Assembly: GCA_963582935.1 (NCBI GenBank)
Contig: CAUZSH010000016.1
Location: forward strand, 1 to 31,044
Origin: CAUZSH01 sp963582935
GTDB taxonomy: Bacteria; Pseudomonadota; Gammaproteobacteria; Francisellales; Francisellaceae
Length of the DNA stretch: 31,044 bases
Direction of reading: 5' to 3'
Shown here: piece after piece, positions 7,937-15,334 of the stretch
Layout of the letters: each line of letters opens with the position of its first letter
Numbering within the stretch: position 1 is the stretch's first letter
Notes under the pieces: model-generated
Told to the model about the DNA's origin: nothing
Databases searched by the model: none
What the model saw: only the letters and a program-made list of their open reading frames with translations
Position numbers and translations under genes: made by a program

Positions 7937-9502
7937 ATGTCTACGGATTTACTAACCAAACCAAACCAAACCACTCACCATATTTCAGGGAGCAGCGACG
8001 CTATGTCTATCGACCTTACGGATCTCGGGATGGGTTTAGAAAACTTTAAAAATGATACATCAGCAGATGCCATTCATACCCTGAACCCCGCCACAGGCAC
8101 ATGCCTTGCAAAAGTCAAAAATGAAACCCTTACCGACCTCAATCAAGCAATCGCAAGAGCGCATCATGCACGCATTGAGTGGCGAAAAACACCAGCACCC
8201 TTAAGAGGAGAATTAGTTCGTCTAATTGGAGAAGCGCTACGCAAAAACAAAGACAGTCTCGGCTCTTTGGTTTCTATAGAAATGGGAAAATCAAAACAAG
8301 AAGGCGATGGTGAAGTTCAAGAAATGATTGATATGGCAGATTTTGCCGTGGGTCAATCACGGATGTTATATGGTTCAACCATGCATTCCGAAAGGCCTGA
8401 GCACAGAATGTATGACCAGTGGCATCCACTTGGTGTTGTTGGGGTTATTTCTGCTTTCAACTTCCCTGTTGCCGTCTGGTCATGGAATGCATTTATTGCC
8501 GCAATCTGTGGTAATACTGTTGTTTGGAAGCCTTCTGAAAAAACACCTTTATGCGCCATTGCCATCCAAAATATCTGCAATAAAATCATGGCAGAGCATG
8601 GTTGCCCTAATATTTTTCAAACTGTTATTTCAAAAGATATTGAAGTTTCAAAGGCTTTCGTCAATGACCCAAGAGTGGCGCTCGTTTCTTTCACTGGCTC
8701 CACCAACGTTGGCAGACAAGTCGGCATGCAGGTGGCGGAACGCTTTGGTAAATGCCTATTAGAACTTGGTGGTAATAACGCTGCCATTTTAGATGAGAGT
8801 GCTGATCTAAAAATTGCCATTCCGGGCTCTGTTTTTGGCGCCGTCGGAACAGCCGGCCAACGCTGCACCACTTTACGCAGATTAATTATTCACAAGTCTA
8901 TTTACGCCAAGGTTGTAGAGAAAATGGTAAACGCCTACAAGCAAGTTACTGTTGGCGATCCGCTAAATCAAAAGAATTTGATGGGTCCTCTTATTGACCA
9001 AGACTCTGTCGATAATTATGTACGCACAATCAAAGAAGCCCAAGCGCAAGGTGGCAAACTACTTTGTGGTGGCAAAAAGTTAAATGCGGAAGGTTTCTTT
9101 GTTGAACCAACTATCATCGAAGCTGCAGCAGATATGCCAATTGTCCAAGAAGAAAACTTTTGTCCAATCCTGTATGTTATGCCATTTGACAATATTGAAG
9201 AGGCCATTCAGATTAACAACAGTGTTGATTTTGGGCTATCGAGCTCTATTTTTACCGCTGACATTCAAACAGCTGAATACTTCCTATCTTCGAGAGGTAG
9301 TGACTGCGGTATCGCAAATGTCAATATTGGCACTTCTGGTGCTGAAATTGGTGGCGCATTCGGCGGTGAAAAGCACACAGGCGGCGGTAGAGAAGCAGGC
9401 TCTGATGCTTGGAAAGCTTATATGCGCCGACAAACCAACACCATTAACTATGGCAAAGAGCTTCCTCTGGCACAGGGCATCACCTTCAACCTTGAAGATT
9501 AA
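7937..9502 (+). CDS. amaB: Aldehyde dehydrogenase, ALDH7 type (2-aminoadipate semialdehyde dehydrogenase)
   Basis: The 521-residue product is an NAD(P)-dependent aldehyde dehydrogenase with Asn175 in SAFNFP, the cofactor loop FTGSTNVGR (252-260), general base Glu276 in LLELGGNNAAI and nucleophile Cys310 in GTAGQRCTTLRR. The GQRCTT form with TLRR and the GGNNA segment are typical of the ALDH7A1/AmaB group, which oxidises 2-aminoadipate 6-semialdehyde (or its cyclic piperideine form) in lysine breakdown. It starts 30 bases after the saccharopine dehydrogenase stop, so the two are probably one operon. AAGGAG precedes the chosen ATG. An internal Met at residue 23 is an alternative start, since residues 1-22 look poorly conserved in style. 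Confidence 0.9.
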   Translation: MSTDLLTKPNQTTHHISGSSDAMSIDLTDLGMGLENFKNDTSADAIHTLNPATGTCLAKVKNETLTDLNQAIARAHHARIEWRKTPAPLRGELVRLIGEALRKNKDSLGSLVSIEMGKSKQEGDGEVQEMIDMADFAVGQSRMLYGSTMHSERPEHRMYDQWHPLGVVGVISAFNFPVAVWSWNAFIAAICGNTVVWKPSEKTPLCAIAIQNICNKIMAEHGCPNIFQTVISKDIEVSKAFVNDPRVALVSFTGSTNVGRQVGMQVAERFGKCLLELGGNNAAILDESADLKIAIPGSVFGAVGTAGQRCTTLRRLIIHKSIYAKVVEKMVNAYKQVTVGDPLNQKNLMGPLIDQDSVDNYVRTIKEAQAQGGKLLCGGKKLNAEGFFVEPTIIEAAADMPIVQEENFCPILYVMPFDNIEEAIQINNSVDFGLSSSIFTADIQTAEYFLSSRGSDCGIANVNIGTSGAEIGGAFGGEKHTGGGREAGSDAWKAYMRRQTNTINYGKELPLAQGITFNLED

Positions 9503-9618
9503 TGTCCTACCAACCTTTTCGCACACTTTTTTCCACAAATGTTGCTTATGCTTGATTTATTCAACCCAAGCGGTAAAGTATGCTCAAGAAATAATAAAAA
9601 CCATTAAGGATGCCCATC

Positions 9619-10107
9619 ATGGCAAAAGGAACCGTAAATAAAGTCACCCTATTAGGTCGCCTAGGCGCAGCCCCCGAAGTGCGCTATATGCCCAGCGGGA
9701 ACGCCGTTGCAAATCTGCGCCTTGCAACCAATGAAAGCTATAAAGATCGCCAAACTGGACAATCTGTCGATAGCACAGAATGGCATCGTGTCGTTTTTTT
9801 TGGCAAGCCTGCGGAAGTCATTGCTGAATACTGCCAAAAAGGCTCGCAGCTTTATATTGAAGGTCGTATTCGCACGAACAAATGGCAAGATAACCAAGGT
9901 CAAGATAAGTACACTACTGAGATCGTTGGCAGTGAATTTCAATTTATTGGTGGTCGCAATGACGCATCACAGAGCCACTCAGCCCAACCTCAAGGCGGAC
10001 CTGCACAGTCATTTGAAAAACCAAAATCAAAACCAAAAGTGACTGAACAACCTGCACCAAACCTAAGTCAGTTTGATAATGACTTTGATGATGAAATTCC
10101 ATTTTAA
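9619..10107 (+). CDS. ssb: Single-stranded DNA-binding protein
   Basis: SSB coats single-stranded DNA in replication, repair and recombination. The 162-residue product has the OB-fold core (about 3-110) with VNKVTLLGRLG, EWHRVVFFGK and YIEGRIRTNKWQ. A Gln/Pro/Lys-rich linker follows, then the acidic tip DFDDEIPF that recruits partner proteins. I chose ATG at 9619, with AAGGA eight bases upstream; the ATG three codons earlier abuts that site. It lies 116 bases after the aldehyde dehydrogenase gene and appears to be transcribed on its own. uvrA, often near ssb, is not adjacent. Confidence 0.98.
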   Translation: MAKGTVNKVTLLGRLGAAPEVRYMPSGNAVANLRLATNESYKDRQTGQSVDSTEWHRVVFFGKPAEVIAEYCQKGSQLYIEGRIRTNKWQDNQGQDKYTTEIVGSEFQFIGGRNDASQSHSAQPQGGPAQSFEKPKSKPKVTEQPAPNLSQFDNDFDDEIPF

Positions 10108-10122
10108 ACCGCTGGTTTAAAT

Positions 10123-10160
10123 GGGATTTCTATACCTCTTCTAGGAAGGGGATTTCTATA
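10123..10160 (+). repeat. Short direct repeat flanking a hairpin after ssb
   Basis: GGGATTTCTATA occurs at 10123-10134 and 10149-10160. Between the copies CCTCTTC (10135-10141) pairs with GAAGGGG (10145-10151) across a three-base loop, with one T-G pair. No clean T-run follows, so this is at best an imperfect terminator or a stabilising structure at the 3' end of the ssb message. Confidence 0.4.
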
Positions 10161-10164
10161 TCCT

Positions 10165-10187
10165 CATTAAAGGGCTCTTTTGCCCCT
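10165..10187 (-). terminator. Possible weak terminator for trpF
   Basis: On the minus strand GGGC (10185-10182) and GCCC (10175-10172) form a short stem with loop AAAAGA, followed by TTT. It lies 35-50 bases after the trpF stop. The stem is short and the T-run is brief. Confidence 0.35.
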
Positions 10188-10221
10188 CTCTAAAGTAAGC
10201 TCTCAACAAAGAATCATTAGC

Positions 10222-10848
10222 CTACTCTAAATTAGTAGCGCCTCTAACTGCCCCATAAAAATCACTCAACAACCGATGATCCTTTAACCCTTTAGTGCGC
10301 TCAACACCCCCACTAACATCCACTGCATAGCAGCTTGTTTGCCGTATCGCTTCTTGCACATTAGCAGGCGTTAATCCACCAGCCAAAACAATGGGTTTAG
10401 AATACTTTTTAGGTACTCTTGACCAATCAAAAGAAATGCCACTGCCACCATAAATGCCTTTTTGATAGGTATCCAATAATAATGCACTCGCTCCCGGAAA
10501 ATCATCGCAACGAGCAATAACATCCAAGGATTCTGACACACGGATCGCTTTCATATAAGGTATGCGATATTTGTGGCATGCCTCATTTGTTTCGTCACCA
10601 TGAAATTGCAGCAATGAACAACCCGTTATTTCAAGCGTTTCACGAATCACTTTTTCATCTTCATTCACAAATAATGCCACTGGCACCACAAAAGGAGGTA
10701 ATTGTGAAATAATCGCCTTTGCCTGTACTGGAGTAATATATCTAGGGCTGGGAGCATAAAAGACAAAGCCCAACGCATCCGCACCTGCACGAATGGCTGC
10801 GAGCGCATCTTCAATATTCGTTATACCACACACCTTTATTCTCGTCAT
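10222..10848 (-). CDS. trpF: Phosphoribosylanthranilate isomerase
   Basis: TrpF catalyses the Amadori rearrangement of N-(5'-phosphoribosyl)anthranilate in tryptophan synthesis. The 208-residue TIM-barrel product begins with IKVCGITNIEDALAAI (catalytic Cys in VCGIT), contains GADALGFVFYAPSPRYI and ends with the phosphate-binding AGGLTPANV and VDVSGGVE segments. I start at ATG 10848; the longer frame uses a TTG two codons earlier. It is a free-standing trpF, not fused to trpC, and no other trp gene lies within the window. The upstream minus-strand gene ends 76 bases before it. Confidence 0.96.
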   Translation of the reverse strand: MTRIKVCGITNIEDALAAIRAGADALGFVFYAPSPRYITPVQAKAIISQLPPFVVPVALFVNEDEKVIRETLEITGCSLLQFHGDETNEACHKYRIPYMKAIRVSESLDVIARCDDFPGASALLLDTYQKGIYGGSGISFDWSRVPKKYSKPIVLAGGLTPANVQEAIRQTSCYAVDVSGGVERTKGLKDHRLLSDFYGAVRGATNLE

Positions 10849-10924
10849 TGCCAACTCTATCTATAAATAAGATCAACGTACAGTATACGAGTTGAAGACT
10901 GTCCTTGCATAGCCAAATGTACCT

Positions 10925-11290
10925 TTAAGCCGCAACATCCACAAGTACTGCCGTGATAATTGCGGCTGTACCAACAAGAGCACCGAGGCTAAATAATAAT
11001 TGGTCAAATCGCTCATTGATAAAAGCACTTCCTCTATCTTTAGAGATGATTGCCACAACAGGGTCAATCTCTACCCGATATTCAGGAAAAAGTGCTTCTT
11101 CGCCTAAAAATCCAGATTCCCAGCCTTCCTGCCAATAATGATAGGGCTTAGTCTGTCTATCAAAAGGATTGAATTCACTAGAAACCTCTAGCTCACCATG
11201 AGCATAACCCTCCATCCAAGTCACTTCCAAGGAATACACCTGCTTATTAAATATCAGTGCTAAATCTGCTTCTTGCCAGTCATCCTGCAT
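10925..11290 (-). CDS. Small protein with RMF-like motif and C-terminal membrane segment
   Basis: The 121-residue product is not one I can name. Residues 25-61 contain WMEGYAHG, then NPF, then YWQEGWESGF. This pattern, GYxxG ... NP(F/Y) ... WxxGWxxG, resembles the ribosome modulation factor (RMF/CrpP) family, whose E. coli member has GYQAG, CPY and WLGGWRE in the same order. Residues 98-120 (LLFSLGALVGTAAIITAVLV) form a hydrophobic helix ending one residue before the stop, so it looks tail-anchored. Classical RMF is about 55 residues, basic and soluble; this protein is acidic. AAGGAG lies eight bases before the chosen ATG (GTG one codon earlier is possible). Ribosome binding is inference only. 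Confidence 0.7.
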   Translation of the reverse strand: MQDDWQEADLALIFNKQVYSLEVTWMEGYAHGELEVSSEFNPFDRQTKPYHYWQEGWESGFLGEEALFPEYRVEIDPVVAIISKDRGSAFINERFDQLLFSLGALVGTAAIITAVLVDVAA

Positions 11291-11694
11291 CACTATATCT
11301 CCTTATCTGTTAATGTTAGAACATAGAACAAATAGGATAGACCAAGTGCTGAGGTATCTGCGACATCCTTTGTAGCCAGATAAAAGGTCGGGAGCAAGGC
11401 CTTATCTTTTCTCTATGCACTTCTACTATAAACAATTTTAATTTAGCAGCACAATAGTCATTTGCTGTTATTTTAATCAGAAATAAACGTACGCCCTGTA
11501 GGAAAACTACCACAAAAACCTGTATTGGTTAAATATGGATCACAATAAATAACAATAAGATAACAGAAGAGCAAAACATCCTCCCTATAAAATACACTCA
11601 TGAATATGATAAATTCACTTTAAGAATATTGCTATACTAAACACATCAAGCTAGACTTTTAAGCATATGATTTTCATCAAGAGTTAAAGCGACT
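11291..11694. other. 404-base gap without a convincing gene; one hairpin
   Basis: No credible coding frame is seen. AGATAAAAGG (11378-11387) can pair with CCTTATCT (11400-11407) with two bulged bases, and TTTTC follows on the plus strand, so the structure looks like a weak plus-strand terminator although no plus-strand gene lies just upstream. Closer to the glycosyltransferase gene there is a TATACT, a possible -10 box, but no acceptable -35 box at the right distance. Confidence 0.4.
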
Positions 11695-13446
11695 ATGCCC
11701 AACACAACCACTTGGTACAAAGACATTATTTGCCTGATTATATTTTTCAGTGTTTTATTTATGTTGTTTTTAGGCGGACACCACCTCATCTCACCAGATG
11801 AAACACGCTATGTTGGGATAGCTTGGGATATGTATAAAGATAATAATTACGTAACGCCAACACTGGCGGGCTCCCCTTTTCTTGGAAAACCAATATTATA
11901 CTACTGGCTTGAAATAATCTCTTTCCATACATTCGGAGTCTCAGAGTTCTCCGCAAGATTTTTTCCTGCGGTCATTGGCATCATCACTTGTTTAATGACC
12001 TATGTTTTTGGGCGTCTTGTTTTTAATCGCAGAATGGGCATTGTTGCGTCCCTTATGGTTGCCGCTGCGCCCATGTATTTCGCCTTAACACATTACACCA
12101 ATATGGATGGCGAGGTGGCGAGCTGGATCACGTGCTCCATGTTATCATTCCTCATCGGCGTTCATCATTTAAAAACAAACAAACATACTGCTACTTGGTT
12201 TTATTTGTCCTATGCTTTTGCCGCACTCGCGTTTCTGACTAAGGGACTTATTGGCTTGGTATTTCCAGCCATGATTATTTTTTTCTGGGTGCTGATACTG
12301 AATGACTGGAAGTCGCTCCTCAAAATCAGATTATTGAGTGGGCTGATTCTATTTGTCATCATCATTGCACCTTGGCTTTATCTCTGTGAACAACAAAATC
12401 CTGGATTTTTATATTATTTCTTTATTTGGAATCAATTTTTTAGGTTTGTTGGAGATGACTTTAATCAACAAAAAGCATGGTTTTACTACCTACCTATGGT
12501 AATCGGTGGCATTTTCCCTTTTGTGCTTTATATGCTACAAAGCTATGGCACACATATTAAAAATATTTTCGCAAATAAAAAAAGCCATCCCGTTGAGTTA
12601 TTTTTGCTGCTTTGGATCGTACTGATCACATTATTTTTCTCCATTCCAAGTTCCAAGCTTGTGGGCTACATCGGACCCGTTATTCCTGCCACGGCCATAT
12701 TAATGGCAATCTATGTTTGTAGAAAATGGGATGAACAACCAAGCAAGGCAAATAGAATATCAACTTGGGTGCTGATTATTTTATTGCCCTTAATGGCAAT
12801 CACGGTAATTTCACTGGCATTCATTATTCCAGAGCAACAAGGTATTTTGGCTTCTGCGCCCTATGCACGATTCTTGGGCGTCCTCCTTCTCATCACCTCT
12901 GCCGTATTATTCTACGGCATTCATAAGAAGAAAAAATTTGGCTTTATTATTAGCGCCCTATTAGCCATGATCTTTATCATGAACGTTTGCCTTATTGCCA
13001 GCCTTAAAACCTGGAATTTACAATGGAATTGGCCCATTGCTGAAAAAGCTGAACATTACCTAAAGAGCCACCCAAAAGCTGAAGTGCTTATGTTTGGACG
13101 CTATTATTATTCTGTCCCCATGTATTTAGATCGCAATGTCCCTGCGGTTGCCGGTTGGGATGAAATTAACCGATCCACACTATCTGATAACTGGCAACGA
13201 GAAATCTACGAGGGTTTAAAATACTATGAGAAATCCCTACCTGATACACTGATGACCTATACAGTTTTCAAAAAAGACTGGAAAGATTCCGCACATAAAA
13301 CCATTATTGTCATCGTAGATAATGGCCACCTAAAAGAATTTGAAAGTCTTATTGGAGACCATCAATATAAAATCTTAGCAAACGTTCCAAGGCGACATGT
13401 CACGATTGTGACCAATAACCTGCAATTAAAACCCACGCTTCAGTGA
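11695..13446 (+). CDS. ArnT/PMT-like membrane glycosyltransferase (GT-C fold)
   Basis: The 583-residue product is a polytopic membrane protein. After a first helix (about 9-27), the first periplasmic loop carries SPDETRYVGIAWDM (Asp35-Glu36) and then FLGKPILYYW. This matches the DETRYAEIS...EKPP...YW pattern of ArnT and related dolichyl-/undecaprenyl-phosphate sugar transferases. About ten more hydrophobic helices reach to about residue 440, and a soluble C-terminal domain faces the periplasm. By family it moves a sugar from a polyprenyl-phosphate carrier to an envelope acceptor such as lipid A. The sugar and acceptor cannot be read from sequence, and no other arn genes are present. It stands alone and converges on the broken transporter with a three-base gap. 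Confidence 0.85.
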   Translation: MPNTTTWYKDIICLIIFFSVLFMLFLGGHHLISPDETRYVGIAWDMYKDNNYVTPTLAGSPFLGKPILYYWLEIISFHTFGVSEFSARFFPAVIGIITCLMTYVFGRLVFNRRMGIVASLMVAAAPMYFALTHYTNMDGEVASWITCSMLSFLIGVHHLKTNKHTATWFYLSYAFAALAFLTKGLIGLVFPAMIIFFWVLILNDWKSLLKIRLLSGLILFVIIIAPWLYLCEQQNPGFLYYFFIWNQFFRFVGDDFNQQKAWFYYLPMVIGGIFPFVLYMLQSYGTHIKNIFANKKSHPVELFLLLWIVLITLFFSIPSSKLVGYIGPVIPATAILMAIYVCRKWDEQPSKANRISTWVLIILLPLMAITVISLAFIIPEQQGILASAPYARFLGVLLLITSAVLFYGIHKKKKFGFIISALLAMIFIMNVCLIASLKTWNLQWNWPIAEKAEHYLKSHPKAEVLMFGRYYYSVPMYLDRNVPAVAGWDEINRSTLSDNWQREIYEGLKYYEKSLPDTLMTYTVFKKDWKDSAHKTIIVIVDNGHLKEFESLIGDHQYKILANVPRRHVTIVTNNLQLKPTLQ

Positions 13447-13449
13447 TGA

Positions 13450-14708
13450 CTAACGCTTTATTTTACGCTCAATCAAAACGAGTGCAACAACCTGTACAAT
13501 AAAAGCCATCGCCATAATATAAGCAGGCAATAACGTCACCTCAAATAAAGGCATCAATGTTGCCATCACCACTGGAGATAATCCTGCAAATATGGCAAAT
13601 GCAACATTTAGTGAAATTGCCACGCAAGAATAACGCACCTCAACAGGAAATATCTCGGTCAAATAACGCATCATTATAGCCAACGATATGCCGATCATAA
13701 AGGCATAAAAAATCATGCTTCCATATATTATTAAAACATCAGATGAGCCACATGTTAATACCATAAAAATAGGTATAACGGATATTATGGCAACAACTGA
13801 AACTGCAAAATAAACTTTTTTATACCCAAACAAATCTGAAAGAAGCCCGCCTACAATCTCTCCAAGCGGCATTGTAATTGACATACAAAGCAACAATGTC
13901 ACGATTTGCAATGTATTACTTGCGCAATAATCTCGGCAATAGATGGGCAAATAGGCAATACAAATACCGAAATAAGTGACCGTGCCAGACATCGTCAACA
14001 CACTTAGCAACATCATCATTTTATATTTTTCAAAAGCAATTTTTAATGGCGTAATGGCTGATTGCGCTCCAGTTCTTTTTTTCGCATCTGCAAATATTCA
14101 GGTGATTCATACAAAGATTGGCGTGCAAAGTAACTATGGAGAATAAAAACCCCACCACCAATAAAGGCAATTCGCCAACCGAATCGAATCATCTGTTCGG
14201 CAGTTAAAAATTCGTTTAATAAAGCATGGGATGCAACCGCTAATAAAACACCTACCCCTGCAAAAGACTGGACCAGCCCACAATAGAACCCTGTTCTATC
14301 TTTAATATGCTCACGCACCAAAATAGTCGCCCCCGTTAGCTCACCGCCATAGGAAAAACCTTGTGCAATTCTTAATATAAAAAGCAAAACGATTGCGGTA
14401 TAACCAATCATTGAGAACGCAGGTAAAATGCCAATTAATATGGAAGAAAACCCAATAATAAGAATCGTGTATTGGAATGAGAGCTTACGCCCATATTTAT
14501 CGCCAATATAGCCAAAAAACACTGCACCAGCCACTCTTGCTAGATAACCTGAGGCAAAAGCTAGGAACACCCAAATAAGCTCACCAGAGTTTCACCCACC
14601 AAAGATAGAGGCGCCGATAGCAATAGCGAACAAAGAAAAAAGATAAAAATCAAAAGTTTCAAATAAACTTCCTACGCCAGATATTAGCACCAATTTAAAT
14701 TTATTCAC
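13450..14708 (-). pseudogene. Broken MFS transporter, metabolite:H+ symporter (ProP/KgtP-like) family
   Basis: Three pieces of one roughly 420-codon transporter are visible. The N-terminal piece starts at GTG 14708 (AGGA nine bases before) and has the helix with SLFETFDFYLF. It meets an in-frame TGA at 14594-14592 after FGG, a place where TGG (Trp) would be a one-base change. The same frame continues through FASGYLARVAGAVFFGYIGDKYGRK and RIAQGFSYGGE to about 14050. There the frame ends in LRH-stop, while the rest (PLKIAFEKY, LSVLTMSGTVTYFG, then six helices) is one frame over, consistent with loss of one base near 14050-14065. With two lesions it is very unlikely to be functional. The substrate is unknown; the family carries proline/betaine or dicarboxylates. 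Confidence 0.9.
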
Positions 14709-14803
14709 CTTATCTATTCCTATCTCTTAATGCTTATAGTGCTCTCATCCTAGCAGGATTCATCATGAATGCTATTGCTAATTTATCAACGCTTCGCATA
14801 GCC

Positions 14804-14833
14804 TTTACAACCCCTAAGAGAAAGGACTAAAAT
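14804..14833 (+). promoter_or_regulatory. Predicted sigma-70 promoter of yqeY-dnaG
   Basis: TTTACA (14804-14809), an 18-base spacer and TAAAAT (14828-14833) each match consensus at five of six positions. The predicted start near 14840 leaves a leader of about 39 bases before the yqeY ATG at 14879. Confidence 0.5.
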
Positions 14834-14878
14834 ATAACTCAATACTTCTGATGCCATATCAATCAAACAGGAAAAACA

Positions 14879-15325
14879 ATGTCTGATCTAAAATTACAGC
14901 TAACTGCCGACATGAAGTCTGCAATGAAAAGTAAACAAAAAGAACGCTTATCAAACATCCGAATGGTATTGGCTGCAATTAAGCAAAAAGAAGTTGATGA
15001 ACGCATTACCATTATTGATGATCATGTTATTGATATTATTAGTAAAATGATTAAGCAACGAAAAGACTCCGCGCAACAGTTCACACAGGCTAACCGCCCA
15101 GAGCTTGCTGAAAAGGAGCTGGCAGAAATTGAAGTATTAACCGATTATTTACCACAATCTTTATCTCAAGATGAAATTAAGGCATTCGCAGAAGCTGCCA
15201 TTACGGCAATGGGCGCATCCTCCATCAAAGATATGGGCAAGGTAATGGGTAACATTCGCCCCAACGTGCATGGTCGTGCCGATATGGGTGATGTAGGCGC
15301 AATAATCAAAGCTCTATTACAATAA
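14879..15325 (+). CDS. GatB/YqeY domain protein
   Basis: The 148-residue product is a stand-alone YqeY protein, related to the C-terminal domain of the GatB amidotransferase subunit that contacts tRNA. It begins LKLQLTADMKSAMKSKQKERL, has the central QRKDSAQQFTQANRPELAEKE segment and ends with GKVMGNIRP and GRADMGDVGAIIK, all typical. Its molecular function is not established; its common position between rpsU and dnaG suggests a link to translation. Here it is the first gene of the yqeY-dnaG pair and rpsU is absent upstream. AGGA lies seven bases before the ATG, and dnaG begins nine bases after the stop. Confidence 0.95.
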   Translation: MSDLKLQLTADMKSAMKSKQKERLSNIRMVLAAIKQKEVDERITIIDDHVIDIISKMIKQRKDSAQQFTQANRPELAEKELAEIEVLTDYLPQSLSQDEIKAFAEAAITAMGASSIKDMGKVMGNIRPNVHGRADMGDVGAIIKALLQ

Positions 15326-15334
15326 TTAGTAAAT

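Noticed and set aside
11316..11513. A 65-codon minus-strand frame in the gap before the glycosyltransferase gene.
   Set aside because: No ribosome site, no family resemblance, and it runs through the hairpin at 11378-11407; composition looks like non-coding DNA.
14765..14830. A 21-codon plus-strand frame with AGGA six bases before its ATG, between the broken transporter and yqeY.
   Set aside because: It overlaps the predicted yqeY promoter (14804-14833), has no promoter of its own that I could find, and its sequence has no recognisable feature.
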